The notes under the pieces were generated by a model. The model saw nothing but the letters and a program-made list of their open reading frames with translations, ran no database searches and was not told the DNA's origin. From contig NZ_CP045455.1 of NCBI RefSeq assembly GCF_030060925.1, positions 434,001-498,000 of the forward strand: a DNA stretch of 64,000 bases. Reading direction: 5' to 3'. Source of the DNA: Spiroplasma sp. SV19 (GTDB taxonomy: Bacteria > Bacillota_I > Bacilli_A > Mycoplasmatales > Mycoplasmataceae). Position numbers and translations under genes: made by a program. Position 1 is the first letter of the stretch. The number at the start of each line of letters is the position of its first letter. Below, in pieces: positions 54,629 through 64,000 of the stretch.

Positions 54629-54683
54629 ATTTTTCCTCCTATTTATTTTAATCAATAATTTCTAATTTTAGAAATTATAAAAT

Positions 54684-54716
54684 AATTATACAAAAAAAAA
54701 AAAAAAAAAAAAAAGG
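54684..54716 (-). promoter_or_regulatory. Promoter with 23-nt T tract before the -10 box
   Basis: Minus strand: AAAACC, T23 (54692-54714), G, TATAATTATTTTATAAT. The tract fills the region between any -35 and the -10 of the ABC permease-ATPase operon. Confidence 0.65.
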
Positions 54717-54757
54717 TTTTGTTTACTTTTTTAATTAAAATTTTAAATCTTCTTTTG

Positions 54758-56140
54758 TTAGTCTTTATCAAATAATTTAATCCCCCGCTCTTTTGCTTTT
54801 GCCTTCTTAATTTTTTTAATTGATGCTTTAATATGATCACGACGAATTTGTTTTTTTAAGGCTGTAATCTCTTCTTTTCGTTTCTTTTTATAACCAGGTT
54901 TAACTTTTTTGTTATTATCTTTTGTTTTATAACGATGAATAATTTTATTAATTTCATTATTAATTTGTTCGGAATTTTGTTTTTTTGGTTTACTAAGCCC
55001 TAAATCAACATCCACTAATTCCTGCATTTGATTTCATTTTTGATACTTAAAAGTAATTCCTTTCGCAATTAGTTGCTGAACTAGGGTTAAATTTTTTGTA
55101 TCATATAAAACATAACTATAACCAGTATAATTTGCCCGCCCAGTTCGACCACTACGATGAATATAATATTCTAAATCAATTGGTAAATCAATTGAAATAA
55201 TATGACTAACCCCAATAAAATCAATTCCTCGTGCGGCAATATCACTGGCAATAACATATTTATATTCCAAATTACGAATTCGTTTTACAACTTGTGTTCT
55301 AAAACGTGGTTCTAACCCAGCATGTAATTGTGTTACAGAATAATTATGCTCTAATAATAAATCATAATATTTATTAATTTCTTCTTTTTTATTAACAAAA
55401 ATTAAACATAAATAAGGATCAAATGTTTTTAAAAGTTTTAGTAAAATAGTGCTTCGTTCTTGGTGTTTAGTAGGAATTAAAATATGCGTAATATTTTGGT
55501 TAGTTATTTGATTACTATTTAAATCTAAATAATGTGGGTTTTTTAAATATTTTATTAAAAATGGTTTTAATTCTTCGGGAATTGTTGCTGAAAAAACCGA
55601 AACTTGAACATTAGGATTAACCTTACTTAAAAGATAATCAACATTTTCAATAAAACCTAAATCAAAAACCATATCACATTCATCAATAATAAATGTTGTT
55701 AATTTCCCTAACTTTAAACTTTGTTGTTCAAACAAATCCTTTAATCGCGTTGGGGTCACAACCATAATATGCGGTTGGCTTCGTTCCAATTGTTCTACTT
55801 GCCGTTTAATATCTTCGCCTCCAATAAAACAATTTACTTGTAATGCTGGCTGAAATGTTTTAAAAAAACGAATATTATCATAAATTTGCTTCGCTAACTC
55901 ACGGGTTGGTGACACAATAATCGCTTGAATATTTTGTTGTTCATAATCTAAATTATTTAAAATTGGTAAACAAAAAGCAAAAGTTTTGCCAGTTCCAGTA
56001 TGGGCTTTGCAAATAACATTTTGATGTTTTAACAACAATGGAATAACTTTTTCTTGGACCATTGTTGGCTCAGTAAAATTTAATTGTTTTAAACCTAAAT
56101 TTAAAAAATGTTTTAAACCTAAATTATCAAAATTACTCAT
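54758..56140 (-). CDS. DEAD-box RNA helicase with basic C-terminal tail
   Basis: A 460-residue ATP-dependent RNA helicase. Motifs in order: FTEPTMVQEKVIPLLL (Q), AHTGTGKT (I), PTRELAKQ (Ia), TPTRL (Ib), DECD (II, Cys in place of Ala of DEAD), SAT (III), ASDIAARGIDF (V), HRSGRTGR (VI). A TGA-Trp at 55034 joins a ~90-residue basic tail (PGYKKKRKEEITALKKQIRR) likely to bind RNA. ATG 56140 (MSNFDNLG) follows GAGGGTG; an in-frame ATG 44 codons upstream is rejected. Role in RNA turnover, ribosome assembly or cold growth. Confidence 0.92.
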
Positions 56141-56175
56141 TGTTAGCACCCTCTCAATATCAAAATTATAACATA

Positions 56176-56206
56176 AATAAAAAATGAAATTATTGCTAAT
56201 TTCATC
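56176..56206 (-). terminator. Terminator between the membrane protein and the helicase
   Basis: Stem AAATGAAAT/ATTTCAT with 8-nt loop, TTTTTTATTT on the minus strand. Confidence 0.6.
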
Positions 56207-56216
56207 ATTTAAACTG

Positions 56217-56945
56217 TTATTTTTTAACGGCAAAATTTGCTTTTCTGATAACAGGTTTTTTACTATATTCAATTTTATAAAGTTCTTTTTCTTTGTTAAA
56301 AGCAGCTTGGGCTTGATCTAATAAATTAGTTCAGTACTCTTTTTCTTTTGCTAAAGCGGTTGGTTGTTGCTGTCCTTTTTTAACACCTTTTGTCATTTTT
56401 GCCAATGTTTTTTTAGCATGTATTTTTGTTTTTTTAAGATTTTTTTGAGCATCTAAATATTCAATTGAATAAGGGCGAGTCATTGCCTTAATCATTTTTG
56501 CAGTTATATAAAACCCAATAAGACTTAAAACTGGAATAGCAACTAATAATACAATAACAATGCTTCCTGTTACGGCGGCAAAATTTGTGCCAATCTCAAG
56601 TTCATAGTTTGGTGGTCATTGAATGATACCACCAACAACACTTCCTGGTTGTTTTAACCATTCCATTAAGTCCATTGCTTGACCATTAACAGTAACATAA
56701 TTAGAATATCCTCAGCTAAAACCCCCGCTTGATACTAATTGCATTACTTTGCCAAGTCCTAATTCTGCAATTAATTGATAACCATTCCCATTAAATGTTT
56801 TAATATCATTAATATTAACGGGCAATGCTTTTCCTTCTCAATAATAACCATTATAATGAACAGTTAAAAAAGCTAATGCAAAAATTAAAATAGATAAAAC
56901 AATAATTCAAATTAAAGCAATACTTCATTTTGCAAATGTCTTCAT
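56217..56945 (-). CDS. Hypothetical two-helix membrane protein
   Basis: A 242-residue protein with two transmembrane helices: one near the N-terminus (ALIWIIVLSILIFALAFLTV) and one in the middle (GSIVIVLLVAIPVLSLIGFY). About 100 residues between them should face outside (rich in Gly/Asn: GFSWGYSNYVTVNGQAMDLM), and the last ~80 are basic and cytoplasmic. Five TGA-Trp codons hide it in standard code. ATG 56945 after GAGGTTGG. No family recognised. Confidence 0.65.
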
Positions 56946-57061
56946 ATTCCAACCTCTTTCCCCTTATTTAAGATTATTATAGTCCTAATTATTTAAAATT
57001 CTTAATTTTATTTTTCTATTTTTAATAAAACAGTAAAAATATTAATAAAAACTTTAAATAA

Positions 57062-57090
57062 AACAATAACTAGTTTTACTAGTTATTGTT
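57062..57090 (-). terminator. Terminator after the Lys/Ala-rich protein
   Basis: Stem AACAATAACTAG/CTAGTTATTGTT with TTTTA loop and TTTTATTT after it on the minus strand. Confidence 0.75.
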
Positions 57091-57111
57091 ACTATCTCTA
57101 TTTGTTTTTTC

Positions 57112-57540
57112 TTATTTTTTTAATGAAGCTTTCTTCCCTGTTGTTTTTTTTGCACTTGTTTTTTTAGCACTACTGTTTTTTGCTAACACTTTTTTTGCAG
57201 GTTTCGCATTTCCGATTGTTTGCAATTTTTCATTTGCTTCTTTACGATTTTCTGCTTCAATTGCTTTGCGCTGTGCTGTTGTTTTTCCTAATCTCTCTTC
57301 AATTAATCTTTGGGCAGTAATTGCGGTAGTAATTGCTGAACCATCTTTGGCACGATAATCCGCGACAGTTTTAGTATAAATATCTCCAAGCGAACGATCA
57401 ATTGATCTTTTCATTGCTGGAGTTGAATCCATTACTGCTTGTTCCTTAATAAATAGTCATTTTTCTTCCACACCATTTTTCGCTACTGGTTTCTTAGATG
57501 TTGACCCCTTATTAGTCTTCATAGTTTTTGTTCTTGCCAT
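57112..57540 (-). CDS. Lys/Ala-rich basic protein, unknown function
   Basis: A 142-residue basic protein. N-terminus MARTKTMKTNKGSTSKKPVA, a helical middle (ITAQRLIEERLGKTTAQRKA) and a C-terminal histone-H1-like tail (SAKKTSAKKTTGKKASLKK). One TGA-Trp. The tail composition suggests nucleic-acid binding, but no domain proves it. ATG 57540 follows GAAAGGAG. Monocistronic, divergent from ispH. Confidence 0.65.
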
Positions 57541-57794
57541 ACTTAATCTCCTTTCATATAATGCTTTTTATGCTGTGTATATTTAATTAAATTAGTTTCA
57601 TCCTAAAATATTATTAATTTAAGATAAATGTAATATTTTAAGGAAAACCATATTCTTTACCTTAAAATAGACTATATAATTGTATCAAATTTAGACAAAT
57701 TAATAAATACCTTTTAAAAGATTATTTTAAAATGATAAAACTAACATTTTCTAGTTGTGTTATCATATAAATAGATAAAATGGACGGTGAAAAA

Positions 57795-58676
57795 ATGAAA
57801 GTTATCAAAGTAACACCACGAGGATACTGCCTCGGAGTTGTAAAATCAATTAAATGAGCAAAAGAAGCAGCAGTCAAATATGCCGGTCGTGAAATTTATA
57901 TGTTGGGATATTTAGTTCATAATCGCCATGTTATTGAAGAAATTGTTAGCTTAGGTGTGATTCCTGTTAATGACTTTAAACTCAACCGCTTAGAATTAAT
58001 TAAAACATTGCCAGATAATGCCGTTGTCATATTAAGCGCACACGGAAGTGATGATCGCATTAAAGATATTGCGGCGACAAAAAACATTACTCTTGTTGAC
58101 ACTGAATGTGAATGAGTAACAGTAACAAAAGACTTAATTAAAGCATATTTGCAAAAAGACGACTATCAAATTATTTTCATTGGTAAACACTTTCATCCAG
58201 AAACAAATGCAATGTTAGCAATTAGTTCAACCATTAAACTTGTTACAAACGAAGAAGAAGTTGATGCAATTCTTCCTGACCTTGACCCAAATAAAAAAAT
58301 TTTAATTACTAACCAAACAACTTTATCAAAAATTGATATTGAAGCAATTGTTAAGAAAATTGAAAGATTAGTTCCTAATGAAATTACTTTTAAAAATGAC
58401 TTATGTAACGCAACATTAGAACGACAAAATGCAGTTTTAAATTTGGATCCAACGAGCATTGATCTTTTATTAGTGGTTGGCGATGAACGTAGTAGCAACA
58501 CTTTAAAATTAGTTGAAATGGGCGAACAAATTGGGATCAAATCATATCGTATCAATGATAAAAATGATATTGACCCTAATTGATTAGTGAACAAAAGTTG
58601 TGTCGCTGTTACTGCTGGTGCTTCAACACCAAGTATAATTCAATTAGAAGTTATTCGTTTTTTAGAAAACATATAA
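57795..58676 (+). CDS. ispH: 4-hydroxy-3-methylbut-2-enyl diphosphate reductase
   Basis: A 293-residue iron-sulfur enzyme that makes IPP and DMAPP in the last step of the MEP isoprenoid path. Cluster ligands C12 (PRGYCLGV), C105 (VDTECEWV) and C204 (NDLCNATLERQ). Substrate-binding His in YLVHNRHVIEE, LSAHGSD and GKHFHPET, and the SNTLKLVE and AGASTPSIIQLE motifs are present. TGA-Trp codons. ATG 57795, with a weak GGACGGTG site. Its presence implies that an MEP pathway is retained. Confidence 0.96.
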
Positions 58677-58725
58677 AAAATAATTAGATGCTTTTTGATT
58701 TAAAAAAGAGCACCTAATTATTTTT
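58675..58725 (+). terminator. Terminator after ispH
   Basis: Stem AAAATAATTAG.TGCT/AGCA.CTAATTATTTT with one mismatch and a ~17-nt loop, then T-rich. Confidence 0.6.
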
Positions 58726-58828
58726 GTTAACTTAAAAGTCACATCTTAAATTTTTCATACTAGAGTTCAAAATTTCATAATGCTCAACCAGTATTATTAT
58801 GGTCTTAAAAAAATAATTAAAAATATTA

Positions 58829-59575
58829 CTAACGATAGTTAATAATATTTTTAATATGATAAACAATAACTGGTAAAGTTGGAAACTTTCGTCTTAGATA
58901 ACCAGCAAGAGCAGTACTAAAAAAATCTTCCATATAATGGTTAAAACAAACAACAGAAAGATGGTTTTCATTCGCTAACACTCACTGGTCTCATTTTACT
59001 TCCCCCGTAACAAAAAGGTCAACTTCATTGTTAAGTTTTGCAATAACATCCCCACCAGCACCAGCTGCTAAAGCAATCGTTGTTATTGGTTGTTGTAAAT
59101 TTGTTAAATTATGTTGCACTGTTTTAATGTTAAAAATTGTTTTTAACTTTGTAATAATTTCATCAGCAGTTAATGTTACATGCCCAATTTTAGTAAAGGG
59201 ATCTTTTGCAAGTGATCTAATTTTTTGTGAATTTAGTTCTTGTAAAATTAATTCATTCATTAAACCATCATAATTAGTATGTAAGGCATAAACAGAAATT
59301 TGGTGTTGCTTTAAACGTTTTAAAATTTCTTGCTTATATTGAATTTGAGATCACATTTTTTTCTTACCAAAACAAAACGGATGGTGCGTAATAATAACAT
59401 TTGCTTTTTGAGCAATGGCTTCATCAAGCACTTCTGTTGTTAAATCTAAACTAACAAGAATTTGATTTACTTCCTGATGCTTCTCGCCCCATTGATAACC
59501 AGTATAATCTCACTTAGCGGCTGTCTTTACCGAAAAGTCAGTCTCAATTTCTTGATATAATTTTTTAATTAGCAT
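58829..59575 (-). CDS. Nif3-like dinuclear metal centre protein
   Basis: A 248-residue Nif3/YqfO family protein, binding two metal ions; the cellular role is uncertain (GTP cyclohydrolase-like fold). Metal motif NVIITHHPFCFG (HH pair), ALHTNYDG with His, and VDLFVTGEVKWDQW near the C-terminus. Its ATG overlaps the trmK stop (TAATG), the usual Firmicutes pair. Shorter than ~370-residue members because it lacks the inserted middle domain. Confidence 0.92.
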
Positions 59576-60237
59576 TAAATCACCTTATTTATCATTTTTA
59601 ATTTTATTTTGATTTCTTGATAACGTTTTGTTTTTACTGGGATTTTATTCAATAATGTTTGATAATAATCACTTTTTAACAACCACTTTTCTTGAAAAAG
59701 TTTAGTTCGTTCTTTGCGTAATAATGGTCCAAAAAGAATATCTTTCTTATTTTTAATTTTTTGTCCAGCAACTTTATTAACAACAATAATTTCATAAATA
59801 ATTTCATTTTCTTGAATTAAAAGTTCTTTTTCAATAAAATACTTTGTTGCTTTAACTCATTCTCGTAAAATTGCCGGATCATCATTTGGACACAAAATAT
59901 AACGATCAATTAAATCTGAATCTTGTTGTAAAATTTCAAGAATACTAGCACTACCTAGACCAGAAATAATGCATGAATCAATTTTAATATTTGCCAGTCC
60001 TTGTAAACCATTTGCTAAAATTGGGGTAATAATTTCCCCAACTTGATATTTAGCAATATTCTTTTTTGCTTGTTCCAATGGTTTTTCCGCAATATCGCAG
60101 GCATAAGCTTTAGTAATTAAATTTCCTTTAGCTAAATAAATTGGAATCATGGCATGATCTGTGCCAATATCACAAATAACATCTTTATCATTAACTTGTT
60201 TTGCAATTAATAATAAACGTTCTGATAACCTATCCAT
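59575..60237 (-). CDS. trmK: tRNA (adenine(22)-N1)-methyltransferase TrmK
   Basis: A 220-residue SAM-dependent methyltransferase. SAM motif VICDIGTDHAMIPIYLAKGN, then AYACDIAEKPLEQAKKNIAK; SCIISGLGSASILEIL and RYILCPNDDPAILREW fit TrmK (NDD..LR). It methylates A22 of tRNA. ATG 60237 is preferred; an in-frame GTG at 60249 directly follows the rpoD stop. Lies between rpoD and nif3 in the conserved order. Confidence 0.92.
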
Positions 60238-60249
60238 AGTTGAAAACAC

Positions 60250-61581
60250 CTATCCTTTAAAAAAGTCTTTTAATACTTTTGCTTTTGAATTAGCTTGGTT
60301 TGGTTTAAATTTACGAATTGTCTTTGCTTCAATTTGACGAATTCGTTCGCGCGTAACTTTGAATTCTTTTCCCACTTCTTCTAAGGTTTTTGGCGAATCA
60401 TATTTTGACAAGTGTTTATCAATTAATTTATTTTTACGACTTTGAACCTTTTCAATTGGTGTATCATAATGAATATCTAATGCTTTCACTGTCTGAACTA
60501 ATTCTGGGAACGTTTCATCTTCACATTCTTTTGCTAATCTTAAAACTGTTCTTAATTTTGTTGGTAAAATGCCAAACCGCATTCTAATTACTTTCTCTTC
60601 ACGCGCTGATAAAATCTCATGAAAAACTTCATCAATTACTTCTCGTAATGACTCTTTTTCCGCATATTCATCGGGGGTAAAAATATCTTTATCATCAACA
60701 AAATCACCAAAATGAGTATCATCTTCATCTCCAATCGGTTTTTCTAATGAAACCGGTTCAATTGACAAGCGTTTAATTTCCCGTACTTTTTCACCAGTCA
60801 TGCCTTGCCCCATTTTTTCCGCAATTTCATTAAAACTTGGTTCACGACCCAATTCTTGTGTTAACTGACGTTCAATTCTTGTTAATTTATTAATGGTTTC
60901 AACCATATGCACTGGAATTCGAATTGTACGCGCTTGATCAGCAATTGCCCGCGTAATAGCTTGACGAATTCATCATGTTGCATATGTTGAAAACTTAAAG
61001 CCACGAGTATAATCAAACTTGTCAACTGCTTTCATTAAGCCAATATTTCCTTCTTCAATTAAATCTGAAAAATCCAATCCCCGGTTTAAATGCTTACGAG
61101 CAACTGATACCACTAATTTTAAGTTTGATGTAATTAATTTTTCGCGCCCATATCGTTTTTCTTCGGGATCTGATGATTCTAACATTTTTGCATATTTAAT
61201 TTCTTCTTCACGCGTTAGAATTTTACTTGTTCCTAAAACATTAAAGTACGCTTTAATAATATCTTGAATTTTAGTTTCGTTTGAAATACCGCCAACTTTG
61301 TAACGTAACTTATCTTCACTTTGTTTTTTTCCTGGTTTAACTACTTCTTCAACTTCTTCGGGTTCTTCTAAGTTAACATCACTAAATTCAACGCCATTTG
61401 CAACTAGTTCTTCAAAATACTCGTCAACATCATTATCATCAATTTCAAAATGATCATTAATTAAAGTAATTAATTTTTCTTGTTCAATCTCATTGTTATT
61501 CTCTTCTAAAAATTTGTTAATATAATCCTTAAATTCATCAAAAGTTTTCATTTCTCGAATGTCTTTTTTTGATAATCCCAT
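60250..61581 (-). CDS. rpoD: RNA polymerase primary sigma factor
   Basis: A 443-residue housekeeping sigma. Acidic N-terminal 1.1 region, region 2 ([20 protein letters not shown], then [20 protein letters not shown]), region 3, and region 4.2 ([20 protein letters not shown]). Between region 4.1 (VIRMRFGI) and 4.2 there is an insertion of about 50 residues (339-397), where most sigmas have a ~9-residue turn. One TGA-Trp pair in region 2.4. ATG 61581 is 5 nt after the dnaG stop, with AAGGGG in dnaG's end. Confidence 0.96.
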
Positions 61582-61586
61582 TTTCT

Positions 61587-63464
61587 CTACCCCTTTTTAA
61601 ATTTTAATCGTTGGTTCATCTTATCAATTTCCATCGAAATGGTTTGTTGTTCAATTAAATTATTTGCCTTTTCTAATTTATTCCATAGCATTGCAATTTC
61701 TTTTTCGTTAGCAAAATCATCAATTAGCAGCGCATAGTCTTCTAATTCTTTCCTATTATATTTAGTTTTAATCGTTGATTTATCAATAATATCCATTAAC
61801 ATTTTCTTTAAATCCGGATCATTTATTTCATCGCACAACATATTAATATTAACATTTTCTGCCCCTAAATGTCTATTATAATACATAATTATATCATTTG
61901 CTAGTAGTCGATAACCATTAAAATTCAAATATGTGATTTTTGTTTGGTAAAAATCAGCCGCTTTGCGAGAACCAAGCAATTGTAACAGCATTTTTTGTTC
62001 AGCTAATATATAACGTTTTAAACTCTTAATCTTATATTTTGGTTTTTTAACAACATCAGGGCTTTTTACAATTACCCCTGTTGGTTTTTTTATTGTTGAT
62101 GCTAATTTGGGTTTAAAAACTGGCGCAACTAGTTCTGAGGTCGGAACACTCGCTAAAGGTTTATGATACGCTTTAATTTGATTAATTCGAGCTTGAATTG
62201 TTTCATTTGAAATGCCAGTGATTTTTACCAAATTATTAATTGCTAATTCTTGTTCTAATGGATTGGGGCTTGCTTTAATTAACGTTCCAACAATATTAAT
62301 AAACTCTGCTAACTCATTTGCTGCTTCTAAATTAAATTTATTTTTAAAATACTCAACGGCAAAATTAATTGGATGCATTGCATGGGATAACATTGTATGA
62401 ATTAATTCCCCTTGTCCTTTATTAACTAATTCATCAGGGTCCTGTTGAGTTTCATTTAAAACAATTTTAACTTTTAAATTATTAGCTAATAATTTTCCAG
62501 CAACTTTTAAACTCGCATTAATTCCGGCTTGATCACCATCTAAAAAGACTAAACATTCCCCTGTTAACTTCTTAATTTCCTTAACATGATAATCACTTAA
62601 GTTAGTTCCCATTAAAGCAACAGTATTTTTAATATCTAATTTATCTAAACTAATAACATCCATATATCCTTCTAACAAAATTAAATTATTTTGTTGTCGA
62701 ATGTAGGGCTTTGCTCGCTGAATATTATACATTAGTTGTTCTTTTTTAAAAACTTTTGTTTCAGGTGTGTTTAAGTATTTAGCAACTTTATCATCTTCGC
62801 CAATCACACGACCAGAAAAACCAATAATATGATTGTCCTCGTTTTTAATTGGAAACATTACACGGTTATTAAAATAATCATAAATATTACCATTTTTAAT
62901 AGTAATTAATCCTGTTTGTTGAATATCATTAATGGAATATCCTTTTTTAATTAAAAAACGATATAAATGATCAAAACCACTTTCAGCATAACCAATGTTA
63001 AATAAGTCAATTTCTGCTTGGGCAATTTTTCTTGTTATTAAGTATTCTTTTGCAACATGCGCTTTTTTTGTTGCTAAATTATTACTAAAATAGGCTTCCG
63101 CTAAAAGATTAATTTCAAAAATTAATTTATCAATTTCATCATATTTTTCTTTTTCTTGATAGGCGGCTAACTCATCAAGAGAAATATTAGCCATTAGGGC
63201 AACTTTTTTTAACGCCTCAATAAAACTAATATTTTCATATTCTTGTAAAAAAGTAAAAACATTACCACCAGCCGAACAAGCAAAACAACGATAAATTTGC
63301 TTTTCTGGTGAAATACTCATTGAAGGATGTGAGTCTTGATGAAAAGGACAAACAGCTCAATAATTTCGCCCGCGTTTCTCCAACGATAAATACTCTGACA
63401 TTACTGTAACAATATTTACTTTTGACCGAATTAAATCAATCTTTTCATTACTAATTAATGCCAT
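61587..63464 (-). CDS. dnaG: DNA primase
   Basis: A 625-residue primase that makes RNA primers for replication. N-terminal zinc finger C39, H42, C60, C63 ([21 protein letters not shown]), the RNAP-like core ([20 protein letters not shown]), TOPRIM with [11 protein letters not shown] and [13 protein letters not shown], and a C-terminal helicase-binding region. ATG 63464 ([10 protein letters not shown]) follows AAAGGAGGAGGAAGG. Middle of the glyS-dnaG-rpoD-trmK-nif3 block. Confidence 0.97.
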
Positions 63465-63485
63465 ACCTTCCTCCTCCTTTTATAA

Positions 63486-64000
63486 TTACTTTAATAGCAC
63501 ATTAAGATAATCTTCTAAATCAGCAATTGCAATTCGTTTTTGTTCCATTGTATCACGATTACGAACAGTAACTTTTTGATCCTCTAATGATTCAAAGTCA
63601 AAGGTCACACAAAATGGTGTTCCAATTGCATCTTGCCGACGATAACGTTTCCCAATGTTTCCTGTTTCATCATAAGTACATTGGAACTGACTTAATAATT
63701 TTTCATATAATTGATAAGCAGTTTCGTTTAATTGTTTACTTAACGGAATAACAGCAATTTGATATGGTGCTAATAACGGACTTAGTTTTAAAACAATCCG
63801 TGAATCATTATCTCCAACTAGTTCAACATGATAAGCATCATATAATATTGCTAACAATAAACGACCAACACCAACTGATGGTTCAATTACATACGGTAAA
63901 ATTTTTTTGTTTGTTTCGGGATTTAAATAAGTTAAATCTTGTTTACTCAATATGCTGTGTTGATGCAAATCAAAATCACCACGATCAGCAATTCCTCATA
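63486..64000 (-). CDS. glyS: Glycyl-tRNA synthetase, C-terminal part (runs off window)
   Basis: The last ~170 residues of a single-chain class II GlyRS. Motif 3 YVIEPSVGVGRLLLAILYDA, then an anticodon-binding domain (LKLSPLLAPYQIAVIPLSKQ; YRRQDAIGTPFCVTFDFESL). It extends beyond the right edge of the window (reading YEELWGIADRGDFDLHQHS at the edge). Upstream of dnaG, as in other mollicutes. Confidence 0.93.

Noticed and set aside
54652-54840. Separate small basic ORF ending in a Phe run
   Set aside because: It overlaps the helicase tail in another frame and reads through the poly-T tract.
54758-55027. Independent 89-residue basic protein
   Set aside because: It is the C-terminal tail of the DEAD-box helicase once TGA is read as Trp at 55034.
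57112-57540. Relationship to eukaryotic histone H3 because of the N-terminus MARTK
   Set aside because: Only five residues match; the rest has no histone fold signature.

Overview
This window looks like a chromosome segment of a Spiroplasma (Mollicutes). The DNA is very AT-rich, TGA is read as tryptophan at conserved Trp positions in almost every gene (thyA, valS, lon, rpoD, dnaG), and Shine-Dalgarno sites are strong. Many lipoproteins have Mollicutes-type signal peptides. The glyS-dnaG-rpoD-trmK-nif3 block is the Firmicutes/Mollicutes order. All CDS ends below were set by reading through TGA.

Layout. 1-1.3 kb: an ABC exporter pair and a stand-alone glycyl-radical protein. 1.4-7.7 kb: a frameshifted TDT permease, a DnaG-like zinc finger joined to a transposase remnant, a lipoprotein with a lethal-factor-like zinc protease signature, and a decayed IS3 element. 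7.7-13.8 kb: lon under a CIRCE operator, msrB, tig, a tRNA-Arg and an ECF S component. 14-17.5 kb: two large lipoproteins. 17.6-24.5 kb: ppa, a nucleoside kinase, rluB, scpB/scpA, pdp, plsC, folA and thyA, mostly in coupled operons. 24.6-32.3 kb: a repeat-rich tail-anchored protein, two MATE transporters (one interrupted), a peroxiredoxin and gapN. 32.4-36.6 kb: trmFO and valS behind a T-box riboswitch. 36.9-39.7 kb: a second lipoprotein/IS3 pair. 39.9-45.1 kb: an AEC carrier, an NSS symporter with a MetS-like small subunit, a Pr6Pr-like protein, and rplU-prp-rpmA. 45.5-48.5 kb: a Doc-type protein, a tiny ORF with its own promoter, and a decayed ABC permease. 48.8-57.5 kb: a GNAT/zinc-ribbon protein, a third MATE, an ABC exporter, a DEAD-box helicase and two unknowns. 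57.8-64 kb: ispH and the nif3-trmK-rpoD-dnaG-glyS block.

Five genes (three lipoproteins and two ABC exporter genes) have an 18-23 nt homopolymeric T tract at or beside the promoter -10 region. This is the layout expected of slip-strand phase-variable promoters. Two of these lipoprotein genes also have a related IS3 element ending about 35 bp upstream of the tract. This set, the lethal-factor-like protease and the Doc locus are the most interesting signals. Functions come from sequence motifs read by eye; no database search was possible.
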